This document shows, piece by piece, positions 26,588 to 34,328 of a stretch of 43,848 nucleotides of DNA (positions within the stretch are counted from its first letter, which is position 1; each line of letters starts with the position of its first letter). Both the position numbers and the translations under genes were made by a program. This DNA comes from Streptococcus infantis. GTDB taxonomy: Bacteria > Bacillota > Bacilli > Lactobacillales > Streptococcaceae. The stretch covers positions 1-43,848 of the forward strand of contig NZ_JADMUH010000016.1 of NCBI RefSeq assembly GCF_015546995.1. Reading direction: 5' to 3'. The notes under the pieces were generated by a model. That model saw only the letters and a program-made list of their open reading frames with translations, did no database searches and had not been told where the DNA came from.

Positions 26588-27217
26588 ATGGGAAAACTTG
26601 AAGTTATTAATCATCCACTGATTCAACACAAATTATCAATCTTGCGTCGCACTGACACTTCTACAAAAGCTTTTCGTGAACTAGTAGACGAGATTGCAAT
26701 GTTGATGGGATATGAAGTGCTTCGTGATCTTCCACTTGAAGATGTAGAAATCGAAACACCGATCACAAAAACAGTTCAAAAACAGTTGGCTGGTAAAAAA
26801 TTGGCGATTGTCCCAATCTTGCGTGCAGGTATTGGTATGGTTGATGGACTATTGAGTTTGGTTCCAGCAGCAAAAGTTGGTCACATTGGTATGTACCGTG
26901 ACGAAGAAACCCTTCAACCAGTAGAATACTTGGTAAAATTACCTGAAGATATTGACCAACGTCAAATTTTTGTAGTTGATCCTATGCTTGCAACAGGTGG
27001 ATCAGCGATTTTGGCTGTTGACTCCCTCAAAAAACGTGGTGCTTCAAACATCAAGTTTGTCTGCCTTGTATCAGCTCCAGAAGGTGTGAAGGCACTTCAA
27101 GCAGCACACCCTGATGTAGAAATCTTTACAGCAGCTTTGGATGAACGCTTGAACGAACATGGTTACATCGTTCCAGGTCTTGGAGACGCTGGAGACCGCT
27201 TGTTCGGAACAAAATAA
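26588..27217 (+). CDS. upp: Uracil phosphoribosyltransferase Upp
   Basis: Upp salvages uracil to UMP with PRPP. It has 209 residues from the ATG at 26588, which AAGGA (26574-26578) serves; an upstream TTG at 26567 is rejected. The N-terminus [19 protein letters not shown] is diagnostic. [12 protein letters not shown] lies mid-protein, the PRPP loop is [12 protein letters not shown], and the uracil-binding C-terminus ends [17 protein letters not shown]. Its activity sets sensitivity to 5-fluorouracil. It is a single gene in front of clpP. Confidence 0.98.
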   Translation: MGKLEVINHPLIQHKLSILRRTDTSTKAFRELVDEIAMLMGYEVLRDLPLEDVEIETPITKTVQKQLAGKKLAIVPILRAGIGMVDGLLSLVPAAKVGHIGMYRDEETLQPVEYLVKLPEDIDQRQIFVVDPMLATGGSAILAVDSLKKRGASNIKFVCLVSAPEGVKALQAAHPDVEIFTAALDERLNEHGYIVPGLGDAGDRLFGTK

Positions 27218-27231
27218 GATTCTAAGGATAG

Positions 27232-27258
27232 ACTAAAACTGCTTTTGGTTTTAGTTTT
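27232..27258 (+). terminator. upp terminator
   Basis: ACTAAAAC (27232-27239) pairs perfectly with GTTTTAGT (27248-27255), followed by only three more T. It is AT-rich, so termination may be partial. Confidence 0.6.
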
Positions 27259-27305
27259 AAAAGGAGGTTGAATTTTTGTGTCTGTCTATAAGAATAGAGC
27301 AAAAA

Positions 27306-27335
27306 TTTGACCTTTTTTGACCAAAGATATATAAT
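27306..27335 (+). promoter_or_regulatory. clpP promoter with CtsR operator
   Basis: TTTGACC TTT TTTGACC (27306-27322), read on the other strand, is GGTCAAA AAA GGTCAAA, an exact CtsR heptad pair. The -35 TTGACC (27307-27312) lies in it, followed by 17 bp and TATAAT (27330-27335). CtsR would block RNA polymerase until heat or protein stress. Confidence 0.95.
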
Positions 27336-27377
27336 AATCCTATTAACAAAGAAATTAGAAATCAAAAGGAGAAATGA

Positions 27378-27968
27378 ATGATTCCTGTAGTTATTGAACA
27401 AACAAGTCGTGGAGAACGCTCGTATGACATTTACTCACGTCTTCTTAAGGACCGCATTATCATGTTGACTGGACCAGTCGAAGACAATATGGCAAACTCA
27501 GTTATCGCCCAATTGCTTTTCTTGGATGCCCAAGATAGTACAAAAGATATTTACCTTTATGTAAACACTCCTGGAGGTTCTGTATCAGCTGGTTTGGCAA
27601 TCGTTGATACTATGAACTTTATCAAGGCAGATGTCCAAACTATCGTTATGGGGATGGCAGCCTCAATGGGTACAATTATTGCTTCAAGTGGAGCAAAGGG
27701 CAAACGTTTCATGCTTCCAAATGCAGAATACATGATTCACCAACCAATGGGTGGTACAGGTGGTGGTACTCAGCAGACTGATATGGCCATCGCTGCTGAA
27801 CACTTGCTTAAAACTCGTAAGACTTTGGAGCAAATCCTAGCAGATAATTCTGGCAAATCTGTTGAGCAAATTCATAAAGATGCTGAACGTGATTACTGGA
27901 TGAGCGCTCAAGAAACTCTTGACTACGGTTTTATTGACGAAATTATGGCTAATAATTCTTTGAATTAA
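27378..27968 (+). CDS. clpP: ATP-dependent Clp protease proteolytic subunit ClpP
   Basis: ClpP forms the 14-subunit protease chamber used with ClpX, ClpC, ClpE or ClpL ATPases for protein quality control, competence shut-off and stress survival. It has 196 residues. The catalytic triad is S96 (GMAASMGT), H121 (MIHQPMGG) and D172 ([11 protein letters not shown]). AAAGGAG precedes the ATG. It is a single gene under CtsR, with a strong terminator after it. Confidence 0.98.
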   Translation: MIPVVIEQTSRGERSYDIYSRLLKDRIIMLTGPVEDNMANSVIAQLLFLDAQDSTKDIYLYVNTPGGSVSAGLAIVDTMNFIKADVQTIVMGMAASMGTIIASSGAKGKRFMLPNAEYMIHQPMGGTGGGTQQTDMAIAAEHLLKTRKTLEQILADNSGKSVEQIHKDAERDYWMSAQETLDYGFIDEIMANNSLN

Positions 27969-27978
27969 ACTACTAAAG

Positions 27979-28012
27979 CAAGCTCGACTGAGCTTGTTTT
28001 TTTTGATATAAT
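27979..28012 (+). promoter_or_regulatory. clpP terminator fused to next promoter
   Basis: CAAGCTC (27979-27985), loop GACT, GAGCTTG (27990-27996), eight T. The last T begins TGA TATAAT (28004-28012), an extended -10 for the YlbG-family gene. Confidence 0.88.
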
Positions 28013-28043
28013 AGAAGGAAGATTGTTAGAAGGAAGTTGAATT

Positions 28044-28313
28044 ATGTTTCAAAAAGAGAATCGGTCTGGTCTGATTATCTATTTATACTATAATCGCGAT
28101 GCTAAAAAACTCGCAAATTATGGTGATATTTGTTACCACTCAAAAAAACATCGTTACCTACAACTTTATGTCCCAACAGAGGAAGTAGAAGAGCTGGTAA
28201 ATCGTTTAGGAAAAGAGAAATTTATCAAGAAAGTGAGAGTTTGTCATATCCAAGAATTGGAAACTCCTTTCGTTGGGAACCTATATAAAACTAGCGAAAA
28301 CGTTATCATTTAA
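28044..28313 (+). CDS. YlbG/UPF0298 family protein
   Basis: The 89-residue protein has an RNP-like small alpha/beta fold. The family pattern is seen in [34 protein letters not shown] and [17 protein letters not shown]. The family is widespread in Firmicutes without a settled function. In Streptococcus it sits between clpP and livJ, as here. It has its own extended -10 promoter, and no strong terminator separates it from the livJ promoter. Confidence 0.88.
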   Translation: MFQKENRSGLIIYLYYNRDAKKLANYGDICYHSKKHRYLQLYVPTEEVEELVNRLGKEKFIKKVRVCHIQELETPFVGNLYKTSENVII

Positions 28314-28330
28314 AAAGTGAGAGAAACTTG

Positions 28331-28359
28331 TTGACAATTTTCTGATAATTCGGTATATT
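28331..28359 (+). promoter_or_regulatory. livJ promoter with CodY box
   Basis: TTGACA (28331-28336), 17 bp, TATATT (28354-28359). The spacer holds AATTTTCTGATAATT (28336-28350), a 14 of 15 match to the CodY box AATTTTCWGAAAATT. CodY with branched-chain amino acids would sit between -35 and -10 and repress import when the supply is good, which fits pneumococcal CodY control of liv genes. Confidence 0.92.
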
Positions 28360-28400
28360 CTTAACATGTAATTTAAATTGAACATTAAAAGGAGATAAAC

Positions 28401-29561
28401 ATGAAGAAAAAATTTGCATTGTCACTTGTAGCTCTTGCAAGTACAGCTCTTTTAGCAGCTTGTGGGGAAGTGAAGTCAGGAGCTTCAAACACAACTGGTA
28501 ACCCAATCGATGAAAAAGTTGTAAAAATTGGTTTCAACTTCGAAGAAACTGGTGCTGTAGCATCTTACGGTACTTCTGAGCAAAAGGGTGCTCAACTTGC
28601 AGTTGATGAAATCAACGCAGCAGGTGGTATCGATGGAAAACAAATCGAAGTAGTCGACAAAGATAACAAATCTGAAACTGCTGAAGCTGCTTCTGTTTCA
28701 ACAAACCTTGTGACTCAATCTAAGGTAGCAGCTATCGTAGGACCTGCGACTTCAGGTGCAACTGCAGCGGCAGTAGCAAATGCTACACAAGCTGGAGTCC
28801 CATTGATTTCTCCAAGTGCTACTCAAGATGGTTTGACAAAAGGTCAAGATTTCCTCTTCATCGGAACATTCCAAGATAGTTTCCAAGGAAAAATCATCTC
28901 AAACTACGTTTCAAACAAATTGAACGCTAAGAAAGTGGTCTTGTATACAGATAACTCAAGTGACTACGCTAAAGGTATTGCAAAATCTTTCCGTGATTCA
29001 TTCACAGGTGAAATCGTAGCAGATGAAACATTTGTATCAGGTGATACAGACTTCCAAGCAGCTTTGACAAAAATCAAAGATAAAGACTTTGATGCAATCG
29101 TATTGCCAGGTTACTACACAGAAGCTGGTAAGATTGTAAACCAAGCTCGTGGTATGGGAATTGATAAGCCAATCATCGGTGGTGACGGATTTAACGGTGC
29201 AGAATTTGTTCAACAAGCAACTGCTGAACGCGCATCAAATATCTACTTCATCTCAGGATTCTCAACTACTGTTGATGTTTCAGATAAAGCAAAAGCCTTC
29301 CTTGAAGCTTATCGTGCAAAATATAACGAAGATCCTTCAACATTTGCAGCTCTTGCTTATGACTCAGTTTACCTTGTAGCTAATGCAGCAAAAGGTGCAA
29401 AAACTTCAGTTGATATCAAGAACAATCTTGCTAAAACACAAAACTTCGAAGGTGTTACAGGTCAAACAAGCTTTGATGCAGATCATAACACTGTGAAAAC
29501 AGCCTTCATGATGACCATGAATAATGGTAAAGTAGATGCGGCAGAAGTCGTAAAACCATAA
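28401..29561 (+). CDS. livJ: Branched-chain amino acid ABC transporter, binding lipoprotein LivJ
   Basis: LivJ is the extracellular receptor for Leu/Ile/Val of the LivJHMGF importer, tethered by lipid. It has 386 residues. The lipoprotein signal has lipobox LLAAC with Cys21. The mature protein shows the Peripla_BP_6 pattern: VKIGFNFEETGAVASYGTSE, AIVGPATSGATAAAVANATQ, GVPLISPSATQDGLT and a C-terminal half with FAALAYDSVYLVANA. AAAGGAG precedes the ATG. Codon use is highly biased, as for an abundant protein. A hairpin after it probably lets livJ be made in excess of the rest. Confidence 0.96.
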   Translation: MKKKFALSLVALASTALLAACGEVKSGASNTTGNPIDEKVVKIGFNFEETGAVASYGTSEQKGAQLAVDEINAAGGIDGKQIEVVDKDNKSETAEAASVSTNLVTQSKVAAIVGPATSGATAAAVANATQAGVPLISPSATQDGLTKGQDFLFIGTFQDSFQGKIISNYVSNKLNAKKVVLYTDNSSDYAKGIAKSFRDSFTGEIVADETFVSGDTDFQAALTKIKDKDFDAIVLPGYYTEAGKIVNQARGMGIDKPIIGGDGFNGAEFVQQATAERASNIYFISGFSTTVDVSDKAKAFLEAYRAKYNEDPSTFAALAYDSVYLVANAAKGAKTSVDIKNNLAKTQNFEGVTGQTSFDADHNTVKTAFMMTMNNGKVDAAEVVKP

Positions 29562-29581
29562 TTTTATAGATATCGTAAATG

Positions 29582-29610
29582 GGGAATGAGCTTTTACTCA
29601 CTCCCTGTTT
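29582..29610 (+). terminator. Intercistronic hairpin between livJ and livH
   Basis: GGGAATGAG (29582-29590) pairs with CTCACTCCC (29597-29605) with one A-C mismatch, followed by TG then TTT. It is probably a weak terminator or RNA stabiliser giving more livJ than livHMGF. Confidence 0.55.
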
Positions 29611-29675
29611 CGGTATTTATAAAGGGATTATTTTTTATAAAATCCTAAAAATAAAACTTAGAAAGAGTGAACCAT

Positions 29676-30545
29676 ATGCTTCAACAACTTGTCAATGGTT
29701 TAATCTTGGGTAGTGTCTATGCCTTGCTAGCCCTGGGTTATACTATGGTTTATGGAATTATCAAGCTTATTAACTTTGCCCATGGTGATATCTATATGAT
29801 GGGTGCCTTCATGGGTTATTTCTTGATTAATGCCCTCCATTTAAATTTCTTTTTAGCCTTAATTTTGTCCATGATTGGTTCAGCAATTCTCGGTGTTATC
29901 ATCGAGTTTCTAGCCTACCGTCCACTCCGACATTCAACTCGTATCTCTGTATTGATTACTGCTATCGGGGTATCCTTCTTGCTTGAGTATGGAATGGTCT
30001 ATCTAGTAGGTGCCAATACACGTGCCTTCCCTCAAGCAATCCAAACAGTTCGTTATGACTTGGGTCCAATCAGTCTAACAAATATTCAATTGTTGATTTT
30101 GACGGTTTCGATTGTTTTGATGATTCTTTTGCAACTCATCGTGCAAAAAACAAAAATGGGGAAAGCCATGCGTGCCGTATCTGTAGATAGTGATGCAGCT
30201 CAGTTAATGGGGATCAACGTAAACCGTACAATCAGTTTCACCTTTGCCTTAGGTTCAGCTCTGGCTGGTGCAGCAGGTGTCTTGATTGCCCTTTACTACA
30301 ACTCTCTTGAACCATTGATGGGAATGACTCCGGGTATTAAATCATTCGTGGCTGCTGTTCTTGGTGGTATCGGAATCATCCCTGGTGCTGCTCTTGGAGG
30401 TTTTGTAATCGGACTATTGGAAACTTTTGCAACAGCCTTCGGAATGTCAGATTTCCGTGATGCTATCGTGTACGGAATCTTGCTATTGATCTTGATTGTT
30501 CGTCCAGCTGGTATCCTTGGTAAGAATGTGAAAGAGAAGGTGTAA
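29676..30545 (+). CDS. livH: Branched-chain amino acid permease LivH
   Basis: LivH is one of two membrane subunits of the Liv importer. It has 289 residues and about eight membrane helices. The opening LVNGLILGSVYALLALGYTM and INFAHGDIYMMGAF are typical of LivH, and the cytoplasmic coupling region reads AVSVDSDAAQLMGINVNRT. The start at ATG 29676 is preferred over a GTG at 29667, since AAAGAG just before the GTG is better spaced for the ATG. It lies 3 bases before livM. Confidence 0.96.
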   Translation: MLQQLVNGLILGSVYALLALGYTMVYGIIKLINFAHGDIYMMGAFMGYFLINALHLNFFLALILSMIGSAILGVIIEFLAYRPLRHSTRISVLITAIGVSFLLEYGMVYLVGANTRAFPQAIQTVRYDLGPISLTNIQLLILTVSIVLMILLQLIVQKTKMGKAMRAVSVDSDAAQLMGINVNRTISFTFALGSALAGAAGVLIALYYNSLEPLMGMTPGIKSFVAAVLGGIGIIPGAALGGFVIGLLETFATAFGMSDFRDAIVYGILLLILIVRPAGILGKNVKEKV

Positions 30546-30548
30546 ACA

Positions 30549-31505
30549 ATGAAAGAAAATTTAAAAGTTAATATTCTCTGGTTGCTCCTTTTGTTGCTTG
30601 GATATGGTGTGATTAGCTTATTAGTTTCGTTTGGTATTTTAAACCTTTTCCATATTCAGATTTTAGAACAAATCGGTATCAATATTATTCTTGCAGTAGG
30701 ACTTAACCTTATCGTTGGTTTTTCTGGTCAATTTTCTCTTGGACATGCTGGGTTCATGGCTATCGGTGCCTATGCAGCAGCCATTATTGGTTCTAAATCT
30801 CCAACTTATGGTGCCTTTTTTGGAGCTATGTTGCTTGGTGCTATCATTGCTGGTTTGGTTGCCTTGGTCGTTGGAATTCCTACCCTTCGTTTGAAGGGGG
30901 ACTACCTTGCAGTTGCGACACTTGGGGTTGCTGAAATTATCCGTATCCTAATCGTCAATGGTGGTGATTTAACAAACGGAGCTGCTGGTATCCTTGGTAT
31001 TCCAAACTTTACTAATTGGCAAATGGTATACATTTTTGCCGTGATTACGACACTTGCAACGCTGAATTTCCTTCGTAGTCCAATCGGTCGTTTAACCTTG
31101 TCTGTTCGTGAAGATGAAATTGCAGCTGAATCTGTCGGGGTCAATACAACAAAAATCAAAATTATCGCATTTGTCTTTGGAGCTATGACTGCAAGTATTG
31201 CAGGTTCCCTTCAAGCAGGATTTATCGGTTCTGTTGTGCCAAAAGATTATAGCTTTATCAACTCTATCAACGTTTTAATTATCGTTGTATTTGGTGGCTT
31301 GGGATCAATTACAGGAGCAATTGTCGCTGCGATTGTTCTTGGTATTTTGAATATGTTCCTTCAAGATGTGGCTAGCGTTCGTATGATTATCTATGCTTTG
31401 GCCTTGGTACTCGTTATGATTTTCAGACCAGGTGGTCTTCTTGGAACCTGGGAATTGAGCCTATCAAGACTCTTTAAAAAAGGTAAGAAGGAGGGACAAA
31501 ACTAA
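30549..31505 (+). CDS. livM: Branched-chain amino acid permease LivM
   Basis: LivM is the second membrane subunit, 318 residues with about nine hydrophobic helices. GLNLIVGFSGQFSLGHAGFM is the family signature, RLKGDYLAVATLGVAEIIRI follows, and SVREDEIAAESVGVNTTKIK is the coupling loop that contacts the ATPases. FRPGGLLGTWEL closes the protein. It overlaps livG by one base (TAATG), a sign of translational coupling. Confidence 0.96.
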   Translation: MKENLKVNILWLLLLLLGYGVISLLVSFGILNLFHIQILEQIGINIILAVGLNLIVGFSGQFSLGHAGFMAIGAYAAAIIGSKSPTYGAFFGAMLLGAIIAGLVALVVGIPTLRLKGDYLAVATLGVAEIIRILIVNGGDLTNGAAGILGIPNFTNWQMVYIFAVITTLATLNFLRSPIGRLTLSVREDEIAAESVGVNTTKIKIIAFVFGAMTASIAGSLQAGFIGSVVPKDYSFINSINVLIIVVFGGLGSITGAIVAAIVLGILNMFLQDVASVRMIIYALALVLVMIFRPGGLLGTWELSLSRLFKKGKKEGQN

Positions 31506-32269
31506 TGGCATTACTTGAAGTAAAACAGTTAACCAAGCATTTTGGTGGTCTGACTGCTGTTGGAGATGTAACTCTAGAATTGAACGAAGGTGAACTTGTT
31601 GGCTTGATTGGACCGAACGGAGCTGGGAAAACAACTCTTTTCAACTTGCTGACAGGAGTTTATGAACCAAGCGAAGGAACAGTAACCTTAGATGGCCACT
31701 TATTAAATGGTAAGCAACCTTATAAAATCGCATCTCTTGGTTTAGGGCGTACCTTCCAAAACATTCGTCTCTTTAAAGACTTGACAGTTTTGGATAACGT
31801 TCTTATTGCATTTAGTAACCATCACAAACAACATGTTTTTGCAAGTTTCTTGCGTTTACCAGCTTTTTATAAGAATGAAAAAGAATTAAAAGCTAAAGCC
31901 TTAGAATTACTAAAAATCTTTGATTTAGATGGTGATGCTGAAACCTTAGCTAAAAACTTAGCCTATGGCCAACAACGTCGTTTGGAAATTGTTCGTGCCC
32001 TTGCCACTGAACCTAAAATCCTCTTCTTGGATGAGCCTGCAGCAGGTATGAACCCACAAGAAACTGCAGAATTGACTGAGTTGATTCGTCGCATCAAGGA
32101 TGAATTCAAGATCACTATCATGCTGATTGAACATGATATGAACTTGGTCATGGAAGTCACTGAACGTATCTACGTACTTGAGTACGGTCGTTTGATTGCT
32201 CATGGGACACCAGATGAAATCAAGAACAATAAACGAGTTATCGAAGCTTATCTTGGAGGTGAAGCCTAA
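31505..32269 (+). CDS. livG: Branched-chain amino acid ABC transporter ATPase LivG
   Basis: LivG is one of the two ATPases driving LivHM, 254 residues. Walker A is GPNGAGKTT, the Q-loop region is LGLGRTFQNIRLF, the signature is a divergent AYGQQRRLEIVRAL (LSGGQ-like), Walker B is ILFLDEPAAGMNP, and the switch His is in LIEHDMNLVM. The C-terminal GEA tail is short. It overlaps both neighbours by one base, so livM-livG-livF are tightly coupled. Confidence 0.96.
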   Translation: MALLEVKQLTKHFGGLTAVGDVTLELNEGELVGLIGPNGAGKTTLFNLLTGVYEPSEGTVTLDGHLLNGKQPYKIASLGLGRTFQNIRLFKDLTVLDNVLIAFSNHHKQHVFASFLRLPAFYKNEKELKAKALELLKIFDLDGDAETLAKNLAYGQQRRLEIVRALATEPKILFLDEPAAGMNPQETAELTELIRRIKDEFKITIMLIEHDMNLVMEVTERIYVLEYGRLIAHGTPDEIKNNKRVIEAYLGGEA

Positions 32270-32979
32270 TGTCTATGTTAAAAGTTGAAAACCTCTCAGT
32301 ACACTACGGCATGATTCAAGCTGTACGTGATGTGAGCTTTGAAGTCAATGAAGGGGAAGTTGTTTCTCTTATCGGTGCTAACGGTGCTGGTAAAACAACT
32401 ATCCTTCGTACCCTATCAGGCCTTGTTCGTCCAAGCTCTGGTCGAATTGAATTTTTGGGACAAGAAATCCAAAAGATGCCTGCGCAAAAGATTGTGGCAT
32501 CAGGACTTTCTCAAGTACCAGAAGGACGTCATGTCTTCCCTGGTTTGACTGTTTTGGAAAACTTGGAGATGGGAGCCTTTCTTAAGAAAAATCGTGAAGA
32601 GAATCAAGCAAATTTGAAGAAAGTCTTCTCTCGTTTCCCTCGTTTGGAAGAACGTAAAAATCAAGATGCGGCTACTCTATCTGGTGGTGAACAGCAGATG
32701 CTTGCCATGGGACGTGCACTCATGTCAACGCCTAAACTACTTTTATTAGATGAACCATCAATGGGTCTTGCTCCGATTTTTATCCAAGAAATTTTTGATA
32801 TCATCCAAGATATTCAAAAACAAGGAACAACAGTTCTCTTGATTGAGCAAAATGCTAATAAAGCACTAGCTATCGCTGACCGAGGATATGTTCTTGAAAC
32901 AGGAAAGATTGTCCTATCAGGAACAGGAAAAGAACTCGCAGCATCAGACGAAGTCAGAAAAGCATATCTAGGTGGCTAA
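32269..32979 (+). CDS. livF: Branched-chain amino acid ABC transporter ATPase LivF
   Basis: LivF is the second ATPase, 236 residues. Walker A is GANGAGKTT, the signature LSGGEQQMLAMGRAL, Walker B LLLLDEPSMGL, and the switch His position is Gln in LLIEQNANKAL, as is usual for LivF. The start overlaps the livG stop (TAATG); a second ATG lies 6 bases on. A terminator begins within its stop codon. Confidence 0.96.
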   Translation: MSMLKVENLSVHYGMIQAVRDVSFEVNEGEVVSLIGANGAGKTTILRTLSGLVRPSSGRIEFLGQEIQKMPAQKIVASGLSQVPEGRHVFPGLTVLENLEMGAFLKKNREENQANLKKVFSRFPRLEERKNQDAATLSGGEQQMLAMGRALMSTPKLLLLDEPSMGLAPIFIQEIFDIIQDIQKQGTTVLLIEQNANKALAIADRGYVLETGKIVLSGTGKELAASDEVRKAYLGG

Positions 32980-33000
32980 AAAGGTCTGGGGGACCTTTTT
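32978..33000 (+). terminator. liv operon terminator
   Basis: AAAAAGGTC (32978-32986), loop TGGGG, GACCTTTTT (32992-33000). The 5' arm starts inside the livF stop codon. Confidence 0.88.
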
Positions 33001-33085
33001 AGTCGGCGGATAAAAATTGCGTCAGCAATTAACATCTAGTCTGGGGGACCTTTTTAGTCGGCGGATAAAGATTGCAAAGCAATCA
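32984..33085. repeat. 55-bp tandem duplication of terminator and second hairpin
   Basis: The block GTCTGGGGGACCTTTTT plus AGTCGGCGGATAAA occurs at 32984-33014 and again, unchanged, at 33039-33069. Each is followed by a small hairpin: AATTGC/GCAATT (33015-33030) and GATTGC/GCAATC (33070-33084). The second copy lacks the A-rich left arm, so it is a weaker terminator. Confidence 0.85.
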
Positions 33086-33110
33086 TACAATCTACATAAG
33101 TATAAGATTA

Positions 33111-33134
33111 AGGGCTCTAAGTTGAGCTCTTTTT
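33111..33134 (+). terminator. Second terminator before the CBS gene
   Basis: AGGGCTC (33111-33117), loop TAAGTT, GAGCTCT with T-run (33124-33134). One G-U pair. A further small hairpin, TTCAGA/TCTGAA, lies at 33145-33160. Confidence 0.75.
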
Positions 33135-33174
33135 CGTAAAGTCCTTCAGATTTTTCTGAATCTTGAAAAAGAAA

Positions 33175-33212
33175 TGAAAGCGTTTGATAGCTTTCCGTAA
33201 AAAGTGTATAAT
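33175..33212 (+). promoter_or_regulatory. Promoter of CBS-ACT gene with cre-like dyad
   Basis: TTGATA (33184-33189), 17 bp, TATAAT (33207-33212). TGAAAGCGTTTGAT (33175-33188) matches the cre pattern at 13 of 14 positions and covers the -35. GAAAGC/GCTTTC (33176-33181, 33190-33195) forms a dyad across it. CcpA control is possible but unproven. Confidence 0.65.
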
Positions 33213-33240
33213 AAAACTATAAACATAAAGGAGATTTCCT

Positions 33241-33897
33241 ATGGCAGTTAAAGATTTTATGACACGCAAGGTCGTTTATATCAGTCCTGATACAACTGTT
33301 GCACACGCAGCAGATTTGATGCGCGAACAAGGCTTGCACCGTCTCCCTGTTATTGAGAATGATAAATTAGTAGGCTTGGTAACAGAAGGGACAATCGCTG
33401 AAGCTAGTCCTTCAAAAGCGACTAGTCTTTCAATCTTCGAGATGAATTATCTACTTAATAAGACAAAAGTAAAAGACGTCATGATTCGAGATGTTGTTAC
33501 TGTCTCAGGCTATGCAAGTTTAGAAGATGCAACTTATCTCATGCTTAAAAATAAGATTGGTATTTTGCCAGTTGTTGACAACGGACAATTGTATGGAGTC
33601 ATTACAGATCGTGATGTATTCAGTGCCTTTCTTGAAATCGCTGGATATGGTGAAGAAGGAATCCGTGTTCGTTTTATCACAGAAAATGAAGTTGGAGTTT
33701 TAGGTAAGATTGTTTCTTTAATCGTTGAGGAAAATCTTAATATCTCTCATACCGTTAATATTCCACGTAAGGATGGTAAAATTGTTATTGAAGTACAAAT
33801 TGAGGGAAGCATTGATCTTTCATCATTGAAAAAGAAATTCGAGGATGAAAATATTCTCGTAGATGAAATTACAAAAACTTCTGCAAAAAAACTCTAA
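33241..33897 (+). CDS. CBS-pair and ACT-domain protein (AcuB-like)
   Basis: The 218-residue cytoplasmic protein has two CBS domains (about 1-55, VKDFMTRKVVYISPDTTVAH, and 77-135, VKDVMIRDVVTVSGYASLED) that usually sense adenine nucleotides. A C-terminal ACT-like domain (about 145-205, ENEVGVLGKIVSLIVEENLN) usually binds an amino acid. It resembles AcuB, but the name rests on homology and no acetoin genes are near. Lying after the liv operon, it could sense branched-chain amino acids; that is inference. AAAGGAG precedes the ATG. Confidence 0.85.
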   Translation: MAVKDFMTRKVVYISPDTTVAHAADLMREQGLHRLPVIENDKLVGLVTEGTIAEASPSKATSLSIFEMNYLLNKTKVKDVMIRDVVTVSGYASLEDATYLMLKNKIGILPVVDNGQLYGVITDRDVFSAFLEIAGYGEEGIRVRFITENEVGVLGKIVSLIVEENLNISHTVNIPRKDGKIVIEVQIEGSIDLSSLKKKFEDENILVDEITKTSAKKL

Positions 33898-33923
33898 AAA
33901 GAAAAATATAACTTACTTTAAGC

Positions 33924-33952
33924 TTGCGAAAAAAATTTTTTTCTAGTATAAT
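33924..33952 (+). promoter_or_regulatory. rpsF-ssb-rpsR promoter
   Basis: TTGCGA (33924-33929), 17-bp A/T-tract spacer, TATAAT (33947-33952). The homopolymeric spacer (A-run then T-run) is bent DNA, common at strong ribosomal promoters. Confidence 0.85.
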
Positions 33953-33960
33953 AGTTTATT

Positions 33961-34010
33961 GTGAGCAAACCTCACTTACCCCATGCAATGACTTGGGGTC
34001 ATTAGACCAA
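33961..34010 (+). ncRNA. Candidate S6:S18-binding leader of rpsF
   Basis: Between promoter and rpsF lie two hairpins: GTGAG/CTCAC (33961-33975), and ACCCCA (33978-33983)/TGGGGT (33994-33999) with a 10-base loop, then CATTAGACC. Many bacteria carry a conserved S6:S18 leader motif before rpsF that lets the S6-S18 pair repress the operon. Position and shape agree, but I cannot confirm the motif without a covariance search. Confidence 0.5.
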
Positions 34011-34026
34011 AAGGAGGAACATATCA

Positions 34027-34317
34027 ATGGCTAAATACGAAATTCTTTATATCATTCGTCCAAACATTGAAGAAGAAGCGAAAAACGCTTTGGTAGCACG
34101 TTTTGACTCTATCTTGACTGACAACGGTGCAACTGTTGTTGAATCAAAAGATTGGGAAAAACGTCGTCTTGCATACGAAATCCAAGATTTCCGTGAAGGA
34201 CTTTACCACATCGTTAACGTTGAAGCAAACGACGACGCAGCTCTTAAAGAGTTTGACCGTCTTTCAAAAATCAACGCTGACATTCTTCGTCACATGATCG
34301 TCAAACTTGACGCGTAA
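34027..34317 (+). CDS. rpsF: 30S ribosomal protein S6
   Basis: S6 binds S18 and 16S rRNA in the platform of the small subunit. It has 96 residues, opening [19 protein letters not shown], with the typical [20 protein letters not shown] region. AAAGGAGG precedes the ATG. It is first in the rpsF-ssb-rpsR operon, a near universal order. Confidence 0.99.
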   Translation: MAKYEILYIIRPNIEEEAKNALVARFDSILTDNGATVVESKDWEKRRLAYEIQDFREGLYHIVNVEANDDAALKEFDRLSKINADILRHMIVKLDA

Positions 34318-34328
34318 GAAGGTAGATT

